From NCBI RefSeq assembly GCF_036370855.1, contig NC_088098.1, positions 206,815,336-206,879,335 of the forward strand: a stretch of 64,000 bases of DNA. The letters run 5' to 3'. The DNA comes from Dromaius novaehollandiae. Its lineage: Eukaryota; Chordata; Aves; Casuariiformes; Dromaiidae. The translations under genes were made by a program, and so were the position numbers. Positions 50,060-61,800 of this stretch are shown here, in pieces. Each line of letters starts with the position of its first letter. Position 1 is the first letter of the stretch. Below the pieces are notes generated by a model. The model ran no database searches. It saw nothing but the letters and a program-made list of their open reading frames with translations, and was not told the DNA's origin.

Positions 50060-51130
50060 GCGGGCTGCGGGGAGGCAGTGGGGTGGGGGGCTGCGGGTAG
50101 GGGCATTGGGGCTGTGAGGAGTCAGTGGGGTGGGGGGCTGTGGGAGGAGCCCCGGGTCTATGGGGAGTCAGTGGGGTAGAAGGGCTGGGGGGGATGTGGG
50201 GCTGTGTGGAGGCACTGGAGCTGGGGAGAGGCAATGGGGTAGGGGGCTGGGGGGATGTAGGGTGGTGGGGAGGCATTGGAGCTGTTGGGGGTAGTGCTGG
50301 AAGCAAGATGTGAGGGGACCTGGGGCTGTGGGAAGGCAGCGGGGGTGGAAGGGCTGTGTGGAGGCAGTGGGGCTGTGGGGAGGCAGTGGGGTAGAAAGGC
50401 TGGGGGAGGTGGGGCTGTGTGGAGGCAGTGGGGCTGTGGGGAGGCAGTGGGGTAGAAAGGCTGGGGGGATGTGGGGCTGCAGGGAGGCAGTGGGGCTGTG
50501 GGGAGGCAGTGGGGTAGAAAGGCTGGGGGGAGGTGGGGCTGTGTGGAGGCAGTGGGGCTGCAGGGAGGCAGTGGGGTAGAAAGGCTGGGGGAGGTGGGGC
50601 TGTGTGGAGGCAGTGGGGCTGCAGGGAGGCAGTGGGGTAGAAAGGCTGGGGGGAGCTGGGGCTGTGTGGAGGCAGTGGGGCTGTGGGGGGCAGTGGGGTA
50701 GAAAGGCTGGGGGGATGTGGGGCTGTGTGGAGGCAGTGGGGCTGTGGGGGGCAGTGGTGGAAGCAAGCTGTGGAGGAACTTAGGAAGAGAACTGGGGCTG
50801 GGGGGATGTGGGGCTATGGGGAGTCAGTGGGGTAGGGGGCTGTGTGGAGGCATTGGGGCTTTGGGGAGGCAGTGGGGTAGGGGAAAGTGGGGCTGTATGA
50901 AGGTGCTGGGGTAGAGGGGCTGTGGGGGGGAGCTGGAGCTGTGGGGGGCAGTGGTGGAAGCAAGCTGTGGGGCATTTAGGAGGGGACCTGGGGCTGTAGG
51001 GGGGTAGGGGGATCTGTGGGGATATCTGTGGGAGTGGGATGGAGGAGAGGAACTGGGGCAGTGGGGAGGCAGTGGGGTCTGTGGCAGTGGGCTGGGGAGT
51101 ATTGGTGGCTATAGGGAGGCAGTGGGGCCG
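50060..51130 (+). repeat. G-rich minisatellite, 61-62 bp period
   Basis: Strongly strand-asymmetric DNA, G/T-rich on +, is built from GGGGCTGTG and GAGGCAGTGGGG words. The word GTAGAAAGGCTGG recurs at 50,391, 50,452, 50,514, 50,576, 50,637 and 50,698, giving periods of 61, 62, 62, 61 and 61 bases. Each unit is itself two related half-units. A different landmark, TGGAAGCAAG, recurs at about 50,298, 50,758 and 50,956, so blocks of units were also duplicated. Degenerate copies extend on both sides. It begins about 100 bases after the first exon. The G-rich strand is the non-template strand of SESN3. Confidence 0.85.
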
Positions 51131-51473
51131 GGAGGAGGTGTGGGAGGAATCTGGGGCAGTGCAGGGGAGCTGTGCATGGGGGCATGTGGGGCAGGGGACG
51201 CCGGGAGGTGCCAGGGCCCCTGCAGAGGGGCAGGATGAGGTGGGGGGGCGCAGCTCCAGGTGTGTGGGGGGTGTCGCCTCCCGCTGCCCCATCGCCACTG
51301 TCCCCATGGGCTGGTTGTCACTTGCCCCGTCTCGGGGCTGCTGCCGCCCTGCGGGGGTCCCAGGCCGGTCCTCACCAAGGGCTGGCTGGAAAGTTTATCC
51401 ACCTATCGTCTCGGTAAAACCCATCACTGCGATCTCCAGCAAGTCTTTGTGTCAGGGTCATCTGAAACTAAAG

Positions 51474-51531
51474 CTTTTTTTTCTTTTCTTCTCTTTTCTT
51501 TCTTTCTTTTTTTTTTTTTTTAAAAAAAAAA
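51474..51531. repeat. Polypyrimidine tract followed by A10
   Basis: About 48 bases of pure T and C on the + strand run directly into ten A. Mirror-like pyrimidine tracts of this kind can form triplex DNA. Its position just after the minisatellite makes intron 1 unusually rich in non-B-form motifs. Confidence 0.85.
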
Positions 51532-51943
51532 GGACTAAATCCCAGCCGTCCTGTTATTAGCAGCCCCCTTGAGTGGGCTCTCTGTTCTTTAGGAGTAGTG
51601 TAATCGGTTTACCACCTCCTTTCGACATCTGCTTAACTGGGAGCATTAGTTGAGGTGCTTTTTGTTTGTCCAGTGCAAATGAATTAAAATTGCTGAGCTG
51701 TGCAAATGCATCGAGTCGGAGAGACGAAGATGAATGCAATGCTACTTTTTTTTTTTTAATTCAGTCTCTCCTGATAAATTTTTCACCAGGTTTGTTTTTG
51801 TACATACTAAGAAAGCCTGTAAGTCAGTGAGCTCAAATATTTGCGCTCTTTGTCCAAAAACTGTTTTTCTTCCTCTGTGGGTCAGGCCAAGTGCCAATCA
51901 AAGTTGTTTTTCAAGCCTCTCTTCCCTGCAGTAGGACTGCTTC

Positions 51944-51961
51944 TTTTTTTTTTTTTTTTTT
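51944..51961. repeat. T18 homopolymer
   Basis: Eighteen T residues within the intron, with no element recognised beside them. Confidence 0.9.
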
Positions 51962-51969
51962 CTTTTAAG

Positions 51970-54350
51970 GGTTTGGTTTTTGGAAAGGAGGTGTGTATTT
52001 AGGCGAGGGGGGAGGAGAAACATTAAAAATCGCTCAGAGAGAGAAGTAAATCTTAAAAATCATGTTTCTAGAATATTTTAATGGAAACAAAATCTTATTA
52101 AATGTGCATGCTTGGTATGTGCAGTTATTTTTTCCATAAACTCTTGGATCATATTACAGTTGATACTTGGTGCTCAGCTCTTAGCTCAGCTTGTGAGAAA
52201 TGTAATGGATCAGAGAAGTGCACATCAGCACAGTCTGATTTTTAACCATTTCATTACGGGATCCTTTCTTGGCTTTAACTTGCTGCCATTACTGCTTTAA
52301 GAAAAACAGCTACTTAAAGAGAGAAGTTCTGTGGGGTTAAAGCCTGAAACAGCTTCAGACTTGACATATGTCTAAAGACATACCAATTAACCAGTGCCAA
52401 ATATGTCTGTGGAGAAGGCTGGGAGGGAGCTTACTTTATTTGTCAACAGAACATTTTGATTATTTGGCAGAGCAAAGTGGTGCTTGGCAGCAGTTTTGTA
52501 CCTAAAGTTAAGTTTAAAGTATTTAAATTTTTGAAGCTGTAGTCTCATCCTGCTGGGTAGGTCTTTTTTTTGTATAGCTCTTTAATATCAGCGGGGGAGT
52601 GGGGGAGACAGAACTACATGTTACTTTCCTGGTAACAGGAAACTTGTTGGATTAGATGTTTTTCAAGTGATACAGGGAGGGTGCTGGTTGCATGGTAATG
52701 CATAGGGACCTGGCTGGCTGTGCTGAGGAAGACAGTTCAGCAGTGTCCTGGCTTGTCTGTGGTCAGTTCAGTTAGTTTTGTTACAAAATTGAAAATAAAA
52801 TCTAGTAGCTGCTGGTGAAGCTGAGACAAACTCTTAACACAGGTATTTTGTGTTTGCATTGGTTGTAGGATGACATGATTGCAGCTTTTCTTAGTCTGGA
52901 GAATAAATGTAGAAATACAAAGCTTCTGACTACATCTGTAATCATTTAAAAGTTAGTATAATAAAATCACTGTAAATTTTAACCTTTTGCACTTCATTGG
53001 CAAGCATGCAAGTAGAAAACAGGAGGAAGAAAGCAAAAAAAAAAAGGCTTGGTGGAAGTAAGATGCAAATTTGACCTGAGTCTCAGCGTAATAATCTTCA
53101 GATAAGTGCTGCCTCATCTGTTCTTTTGATGGTATTTTTTTAATGCTCATGTGATAATATACTGAAACAATGATTGGCCTTAAAACATTTTGAATCTCTT
53201 CTGCCCTCCTCAGTTTTAAGGCTTTATTTCAAACCACTAGAATGCTTGCTGCTTAGGTAGCACTGTTGCCAAATATTGTAAGGAAAAAAAAACAAGCCTT
53301 CTACCCGGTGGCATAGAATGAAATTCAGAATAGTCTAGCAGATTTTGAATTCTCATGGGTGAGGATAGACCTCTCTGTCTACAGTAAAAGAAAAGCTAGA
53401 TGTGGCCATTGAGGTTTTAGTTAATTCCAAATTAATCAAAGTTATGTTTTTATTACAAGAAGCTCTATTAGGGTAGTGTTAGAAACTTGCTAAACATCCC
53501 CTAGTTAAATTTGCCTATGAGGAAGATCTTTATTAAAAAGATAAGAAATTTTTGGTTGTATTTATTGTTATGGGACACTTTAAATAGCAAGATACACTTG
53601 CAGAGCAATTGCTGCTAATCATAAGGGCTTAGATATTCATAGATATGAGAGCTGAGTTATTGTTTTTTTAAATCAAATAATGACAGCCAGTAATTGATGA
53701 TGCTACTGAAGATTTTTGTGAGCAAGCATCCTGAAAAAGACAACCAATGGTAATGTTTTGATTCCATTTAAAATAAATGGAAGAATGAGCAAAACTAGAG
53801 CTATAGTTACAGTTCTTGATATTGATGGGTAGACTTCAAGCTGTGGTGCTTGGATTGCTAGAAGTAGATGAAAGTACTTAAAATGGTACCTGATTGCCGT
53901 AGCCAGGTTTTCCATAGAGGTAGCTGAGAGCTGTTCTTGTTGCTATAAGCAATAGTAGTTCTCCAGCTCAAAAGTTCAGAAATCCTACGTGTGAGGGAAC
54001 TGGGTAAGGAAGTCACCTGAGCTGGGGACCTTAGGACCTTAAATCTGAAGGAGACTGGAGCATGTTTGAAATCCAGGATTCTTATACCTGAAAGGAATCT
54101 GTTTCCCAAGCAAGACTGGGGGGGGGGAGTCTAAGTAGAGCTCAGTATTTATTTGGGCAGATAACTCTCTCGGGAGGGATTTTAGGAATAAGCAGAGTCT
54201 TCAGAGGATGGAAAAAGTCTGATATTTCAGGAAATGTAGGAACAGGGAGAACGTGCCAAAATGTAAAGCTTAGTTGCAAATTGCAAAGCACATGGAGCAA
54301 AAGGTTCCGTTGCATATAAATACAGGTCATTGTTCAATGGTGGTAGGATA
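51970..54350. other. Intronic unique sequence
   Basis: AT-rich sequence without recognised exon, RNA gene or mobile element. Short homopolymers occur (for example an A run near 53,036 and a G run at about 54,119). Confidence 0.5.
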
Positions 54351-54699
54351 GAAAACAAAATTAGTATGAGAGTGGATCCCAAACTAAGTATTTGTTTTGT
54401 GTTAGATTTCAGTGAGAGGAATATGAGGGCAACAGCTAAATACATAATGGGGAAGCGTACTTCAGGAGCATCTCTTACTGTTGGCAAGGTGGAATTGCAC
54501 CTGAATTAGCTGATCCTCCAGGTTTGAGTCTATCCGTGTTAGAATCCTGGAAAAAAACTGTATGAAATCCTGGATCTAGTTCTCATCTTTAATAGACCTG
54601 CCAAATGAGAGTGATCCTATGAGAAGGGAATAGTATTGAATATGATTGACACAAACAATTTTCATTGCTTGCCGCTCCCTATGCCAGTCGTTGTCTTTA

Positions 54700-55235
54700 A
54701 CACAAACCTCAATACTATGCAGGCTATTGCAACAAATTTTGAAGGAAAATCATACAAATATGTGAGGGGAAAAAAATGACATGGTATCACCAAGAATTGG
54801 TCAAGCTAGACTAATGTGGTAGTCTTCTGCTGATGAGTCATCTGTTATAGTGTCCTCTTTTAAAAGCTTTGGAATGACTAAATCTAGATTGCATTCATTA
54901 AGCATCTGAAATAATGTCAAATATTGAATTCTTTGTTTCACTAGCAAGTCAACTGGAGTTAAACTTTGGGACTTACTAAGACAAAGTGTTCTAAATATGA
55001 AAAGCTGAAATAGGTTTAAGAAGTAATTGGGCAAATTCATAAAGGAGAAATTAAATGCGGCCTGTAAAAAGGAGATAGTGCCTATTGGAAATGCGTTGCT
55101 GTGGGCTTTCCTGACTGTTGGACTTCTGTTATGGCCCCTTGTCAGTGATAGGTTACTGGGTGATATGGACCTTTGAGCTGACACATTATGTCTGTTGTTA
55201 CGCTCCTGTTAATTAGTAAAGGAATGGTAGGGAAC
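54700..55235 (+). mobile_element. CR1-derived composite, upstream part
   Basis: 'caccaagaattggtcaagctagacta' at about 54,789 matches an internal CR1 block. It is followed by 3'-terminal CR1-like sequence: 'gggcaaattcataaaggag' near 55,029, and 'gataggttactgggtgatatggacctttgagctgac' near 55,148. The last matches the CR1 end 'ggatactgggctagatggacctttggtctgac'. Internal and terminal blocks are thus much closer together than in an intact element, which suggests deletion or nesting. There is no open frame. Confidence 0.6.
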
Positions 55236-55880
55236 TGATTGCAGCGCAGATGACAATGGGCCCTGCTGAAAGGGGAAGTCATTGTGCTGAGAGGAGACGA
55301 TCTGTGGGTTTTTAAAGGATCAGTTTTGAAACTAATCTGGCTTAACGCTTTCATGAATCGTGATGAGAATGACTATTAACAGAATATGTTTGTGAGGCAG
55401 GCTTGGTAGATATTGTCAATCCAGGGAAAGACCAGAATATTTCTTAGAAAACTGGGAGACCTTGAGCACTGGAGTAGTTGGAGTTGGGGTGAAATCCAGG
55501 GGCATGAAATGTGGAGTTATAGTCTGGCTGTTTGTTACTCATAGCTTTTGGTACAATCAACTCTTTGGAAAGGCCTATTAAGGAGCAGCTTAATGTCACC
55601 CTGCAAGGCAATTTTGTTGTGGGGGAAGGAGGAGAAAGGAAGTCAGGAAGGATGGATCCAAATTAAACAGGCACAGAGGTGAGCTGGTTGGATGCTCAGA
55701 GAAATTGAGTAGTTATTTTGCAGAAGGAGACTAAGAATTTGCTTTTTTAATTCAGCAAAACGAGAAACGTTTAGCGTTGTGAGGTCATGGTAGAGTTTGC
55801 ACTAGGTCTACTGCTGTCAAAAACCCACCTACTTTTAAGATAGAAAAATATGTGAAGGCTGTTAAATAAGGCAGTGTCTA
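55236..55880 (+). mobile_element. CR1-derived composite, downstream part
   Basis: Internal CR1-type blocks reappear after the terminal block. 'aaaggatcagttttgaaactaatctggcttaacg' is near 55,315, 'agaaaactgggagacc' near 55,446 and 'actaagaatttgcttttttaattcagcaaaa' near 55,730. This order is that of the reverse-transcriptase region onwards. The internal sequence therefore continues on the far side of a 3' end, as expected if a second CR1 end was inserted into an older copy. Divergence is high. Confidence 0.5.
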
Positions 55881-55884
55881 CAGT

Positions 55885-58800
55885 AGCACAAGCACTCAGT
55901 GAGGTCATGTCTTAAAAAAAATAATAAAATGAAAATTGCTTTATTGTATTCTGTGTGGGTGAGTAAGGAAGTAGCCCAAAAGTGAACCAAAAAAGTCTGA
56001 TGTCAGGTCTCACTGGTTTGTTTAAGCTAAAATATGTCATCATGAGTCATGAAGGTGAACGGAGATGCTGAGATGCCGAGATTCTGCAGTTCTGCAGAAT
56101 TCAAGAGCCCTTTAAAGGATGTCTCAGCTACTTTAAGTAAATTAAACCTGGTTCAACCTATTCTGAACATATGCAGATTAAACTAGCTATACCTGCTTGA
56201 AAAAATACCCCCAATTTTTCGCAATACAGCATCTCTGTATTATGAAGTTGCATAGTGTATTTTGTTTTAGAAATCTTACTGTCAAACTTGACTGCCACAG
56301 ACAATGTTATTTGGTAAAATGAAATAACGTCTTCCATACTTTTCACCACTTTCATTAATAAGTCTCATCACTCTATGGTCTTCATTTATGGTTGTCTAGA
56401 TCACTTCATCTCTGATATGCCTCTTTCTAAAGGATTTCTCAAAATGGTTTGCATACTTTAACATGAAAACCTAACTGTTTTTATCAGTTCTAATTCTACA
56501 GACTTTCTGTTTTATAGAAAATGATGTGTATATATATTCAATATCCCTGTATTCTGATCCCTTGGAGTTCTGCCACGATGAGACTAACTCGGGTCATTTC
56601 TGCCATGCACCTAGTGTGCATGGTTGGGGACAGAAGACTGGAAATATGAACTCTGAGGGGTCCAAAATCTAAATGTAAAACAAACCCAGCCTTTAAGGCA
56701 ATTTAAGATTCCTAGCAACAGGCCCCTCACTGCCATCGTTTGTTTGTATTTTTCTGGAGATAATTGTTTAAAAAAAAATTTACAAAACAAGATTCCTCCC
56801 TGTGAAATAACTGCAGTGAAAATCTAGTAGTGATTCTGGTTTCTCTCCTAGCCCATCCTCACAAGTCTTGCAGTAATCTGTATCTTTTGCACTCTGACCT
56901 TTTCGAATAATTGTTCTCCCACCTCCCTTTGTTAATTGTTGTCTTTGTTGTCTGGAATTGGAGAGAGCGATTATTCTTTTAAGGTGTACACTGATATCGA
57001 ATGTTCCCATGTTCTTCCACTTTTATCTTAAATTAATGTAAAAGATTTTCCTCATACTTTTCTAGTCTCAACTGCTGAAGATGAGAACACAGAGCTATTA
57101 AATTTTCAGGAGACCTGAAATGAGAGTGACATGAATGAAATGAATCTCTAGTGAAGGAAAATGTTTTGCAATGAAAAGCCGTAACAGCTGACCTTGTAGG
57201 AACAGCACTCATTTAGAATAGTCACGTTTTCTAGGTCTTCCCTGAATTACAGGGAATTAACGGAGGTGGAAAAGGATAGGAAGAAAGTGGGGAGGAGGAT
57301 TCTCTTCAAAAGAAACCTTGAGGTTTAGTGTCCAGAGTGGGTTAGTCAAGCGTGGAGGTTGTCCTCTATTAGGACTTACTGTTGCTGGTAGGAGTGGTGC
57401 ATTTCATCAGCCAAATCACAGGCTGTGGGTAGGAGATCAGGGTTTTGTGAGCGTTTACTTTCAATTTATGCATATTACTTAATTAGTGCCTCAAATTTCT
57501 CATCTCTTTAAATGATGTTTTGAAATCTAAAAAAAAAATATATACGAGGTTCATTAAGCATCCTTGGGTTTTTCCTTTGCTCCGTGTTGGTGAGGGAGAT
57601 GTTAATACACATTCAGTTCTTTATTTGAACAATTTTTACTGGCTTGGGATATTTGAGGGAGAGAAGATAGTAATGAAATTCTCCCCTGGCTTTGCTTAGC
57701 GAAGAGAGTTGGTCTGGAGGTTTCATTATCAGATTTCCATTTCCAGGGCTGGATAGTAAGAACGGGTCACAAGCATAGTTTGCTTGGCTAGACTGAATAT
57801 TTGTTCTTGTCTAAGTGGGTCAGGATAGATTTGGAAGGGCTGGCATTTTCAGTAGAAAAGAAATTCAAATTGTCAGGAGAGACACCTTGGTTAATGGGAA
57901 ATTGTACATCATCAGCTGTACAAAAACCTATGTGGAAATAATCTTTACTAGTTGTTTTTTCTGCTCTTTACAGATACTCCTGTTTGTATGCAGAGGTCAC
58001 TTACGTTGTTTTCTCCGCAACCCAATCTAGCAGTCTGTGCACTTAAAGTAGAAGTTACAGGGAGCCTTATGCAGATAACCGAAAGATTTTGCTGAATCCC
58101 ATTAAAAGGAGGTGGGAATATTCCCCACAAACAATTTTTGCTGGCTATTTATCGGTCAGTACGTTGTATGTGCTAGGCATATTTCAAGAAATTCTATGGT
58201 GTTTTCAGTATGCTACTCTGGGCAAATTAGTGATAATAGGGGAGGCCATGATCTAGGGATATTAATTTTAAATGTCTCCATTAACCACTAATTTCAAATT
58301 TTTATTATGGGGTACTTCTTGCATATCAGACTTTGGGTAACTATCAGGGCAAAATACCAGTGCAGATAAGAGTGACTTTTGCATGTTTAAGATGCTGAGA
58401 CACATTGTTCTTCATATAAACTAATATCAGCCATTGATTTAGTCAGATATCTTTGTTCTCACCTTTTATTGAAATGGAAAGATGTTTTGAAGCACAGACT
58501 TTTGGGGGGGGGGCAGTAAGGAGTGGAGTGCTTTTGACAATTCTGGACTTAACCAGATGCAAATTGGGAGAGGGGCCGAAAGAGGTATAAACGATAGTAC
58601 TGGGAGTAAGAGATTGAAATTGATGTTCTTAAGCTAGGATGATGTCTTAAGTGTTAGTTCTGAACTTCCCCAGTTACCTGAATTAGAGTAAGATTAAATA
58701 GTAGATACAACCTCCTGACTAAACCTCTGTTTTATCTTGTTGATGACTCTGTTGCATTTCTCTCAAGATAAGCATCTTGTTTTGATAGACCAGCAATTGA

Positions 58801-61800
58801 CTTGTATGTCATTCTGAACTCAGCGCCCAACATAGTGATTTTGGTAACATAGCATGAGGATACCTACAATCCCTTTCCTCAGGCAGTAAGATGGAAAAAA
58901 ATAATAATGGAGGGAAACACAAAGTATTTCTGGCTTGGTTTGCTGTGAGTAAACTGGACCTAAATGGGTAAGCCTTCATCAGATGGTAAGTTAAGTTCCT
59001 CATGGTCTTACTCCATATGGTGGTGTTGAAGACTGGACCACCATTAGAGTTGTGGTTTGAATCTTCTAGCATGCACAAATGTTAGGTTAACATGTATGAA
59101 GGTGAGGAGAAGTCCAGGAGAAATTGCCTTCTTGAGAATTTTGTGGAACCGTAGCTCTCTGTTATCTCTTCAAGTACAGAAGACATCTGGAGAAGTAAAA
59201 AAGGACTTTAAACTCAGCTTTTTCACCTGTTCAGAATGAGCAATTAATTCATAAATACAATCAATATAACTCAATTACTGCACTTTGCAATCAAAATGTG
59301 TAACTGTATGTGTTTTAAAGTATTTTAAATGTGAACTTACCTTTGATGTGAAAATAGAACTGTAAATTCTTCTAAAGTTAATTGATACTTAAAAGGGTCA
59401 ATGACATTCTTCCTCAGAAAGCAGGAATAGTTCGAAGATGACTTCTCGGTTAACATTTTCACACACAAAGGAACATTTTGTGTGACTTGTAGGTAACCTG
59501 GGAATTAAGAATTTGTGCTTCTTAGCAATGCCACGCAGACAGAGTAAAACAACTATACTGATGACACTGAGGAAGTGCGAGCGCTCTTGCTCTAAACCAT
59601 TTTTAGAGCAGTACAGAATTGCTTATTTAAAACCATCTTTTATCTGTCTCTGGGCTATTACAGCATTGAATTGGCTCTGGCTGGTATCGACAAAACAGAA
59701 TTCAAAGCCAGCATATGTTCTCTCTTCTGTATGAATTGTGCAGTTAAAAATTATTTAATAAGACAGTATCTTAACAGCACTGAACCTAATTTAATAGTAT
59801 GTGCTTGTAAATACGTCTGATATCTCCTGCTTTAGCATGTGGTGAAGGGAATATAGTTATATTATTGACTAAATATATCTGGAGGGGTTTTGGCCATATG
59901 GTTCTAAATCTGTTTTAGTATAATTATCCCTATTAACTTAAAAAATGAAAAATATTCCCTCAGAGTTGATTGACATTCTTCTCAGTAGAGCACCCTCATT
60001 GCTGATTAGAGGTGTGGAAGTAGTAATTTGTTCTAGCATTTAGAAATCTGATTAGACCTCTAATGAAATGGAGCGCCTACACGCTGTCTAAATATTCTAC
60101 CTGACACCACTTGGATCTCATCCAATGTGAAAGAACATTTGAAATGTTGCTTTACTACAATATGTTTTGTGTCTTGAAATCAACGGTGCTGCCTGCCTGC
60201 AGATACCCGCTGGCTGTTCAGCAAGCAAGAGTGAACCTTGACCCTCCCTGGAAGTCTGCATAGGGATTTGATTATTCTGCTGAGCATTCACTACCTTACT
60301 GCAATAACTAGATTAGAATTAGAAAATTAAGGCAACTGTTTATATGGAAACCCCCATGCTCCGTAGCTCTGTAAGTTAGACCTTAGAATTGTTCTGTACA
60401 TATGTTACATGTAATATAAAGTGTATATAAAGTAGAAGCATGCTGGTAAGACTCACAAGCCACCACTGTTCTTGTATAGTAATAACTTGATAAAAACTAA
60501 AATTAAAGTTTTGGAACTACCACATCTCTGTCTCTATGAGCTGGCTTGTTCTGTTTCCTCCAAAGACTGATTGAAACACGTGTCAGGTGTCTTGGCAGCT
60601 GTTCTAGCACCTGTATTTTAAGTCCTCTTTAATTCAGGTGCACATACTATTTGTTCCAGAACCCTACTGCTGGAATACTCTGAGCTGGGGATCTTCATTA
60701 GGATCCTCTAATGGAAAAGTTCAATCCTCAGTCATTTAAAAAAAAAAAAAAAAGAAAGAAAAAAAAACCCACCTTAAAACAGCACTTCAAATGTATGATG
60801 TTCATTAGTCAATAGTTTGTTTTGACTGATTAGCTTCCCACTCTGTAGTACAGAAGATCAACTCTAATGCATCTGGACTGGAATTATATATAGCTTTTGT
60901 CCCCTTCTTTGTAGCTTTTTCTTCTATTTTCTCTGCCATTGTGGACTTTATTTTCCTCTTTGGTTCTTTAAATACGGAGATTGCAAAGTGGAAGAATATT
61001 GAACCAAAAGAACACCAACTCATTTATACCAATTTAATGCTTCAGGAGACTTCAGAAAATATTTTCATCTTCCTTTCCTTCCAGAAAGCTGAAGCAAACT
61101 GTTCAATTACATTAATAGTTTAAATCTTGCCCATGTGATCTTAGTGGGAGAATATAGGCTGACAGGCTTTTAGGCAGTGACATCAGGCATCATGCAAATA
61201 GAACCTGCTCAGAGATTAGGGATTTTTATTCTGGGAATTCAAAACTCGTTGTTTCACTTTAATGCCAGTGCTGCACAAGTCGTTGGAAGAAAAAGTGTGT
61301 TCCTCAAAAAGGTCAGCTGTTAATTAAAGGCTGAAGGAACCTGCAGTCCACCTTGCAGGTCTTCAGGGGAGACATTGTACAAAGGTACTTCTTACACCTA
61401 AGCAAAGAATGAGAGGAGAGAGAGCAGTCTTCAAGGAGAAGGGAGGGTATGCTAAAGCCATCTTTCACACACCACTTAGAAGGGCAAAATGGGAATAGAG
61501 GTGGAAGAAGGTCTCCCTCTGTGTCCGTCTTTCAGGCCAGCCGTGCAAAACATTAGATAAAGCTTTTAGTTACTTGGCTTATTTATCCAGCAGACACCTG
61601 CAGTACAAGCAAAAGCAGTTTGACTACGCAGTGCTGTTGCTGTTCTGTATGGGACACTCCTTTGGGTTAAGCTGTGCCCCATGAATGCGTATAGGTGGCA
61701 TCTGGCCATCCAACCTGACTAATTTAGATGTTTGGCCCATGGGTTCGGTTCGTATTTCCCAGGACCCTTGGAATAAGCGTTGCATGGTCTAACTTCTGCC

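Larger units (their letters stand above)
48690..50060 (+). promoter_or_regulatory. SESN3: CpG-island promoter of SESN3
   Basis: About 1.4 kb of very GC-rich, CpG-dense DNA leads into the first coding exon. No TATA box is visible, so initiation is probably dispersed, most likely between about 49,690 and 49,790 just upstream of the ATG; this is inferred from position, not from a visible initiator. Recognisable sites include a perfect octamer at 49,399-49,406, inverted CCAAT boxes at 49,591, 49,618 and 49,661, a YY1-like GCCGCCATTT at 49,283-49,292 and several GC boxes. In mammals SESN3 is known to be induced by FoxO factors. Long open frames cover the island on both strands, but they reflect lack of stop codons in GC-rich DNA. 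Confidence 0.75.

Noticed and set aside
48730..50100. 456-codon + strand open frame spanning the CpG island
   Set aside because: It lies in extremely GC-rich DNA that lacks stop codons by composition. It runs through the promoter and past the splice donor, is in a different frame from the sestrin-like peptide, and its product is low-complexity Pro/Arg/Gly.
48799..50106. 435-codon minus-strand open frame over the same island
   Set aside because: It is a mirror-image artefact of the same composition, with an Ala/Pro/Arg-rich product of no recognisable domain.
50158..50766. 202-codon minus-strand Pro/Ser/Thr-rich frame that looks like a repetitive mucin-like protein
   Set aside because: It is simply the translation of the minisatellite on its C-rich strand. 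The protein periodicity is the DNA repeat unit, and no promoter or splice context supports it.
54801..55184. 127-codon minus-strand frame
   Set aside because: It is antisense to CR1-derived sequence, so it is a by-product of the mobile element.
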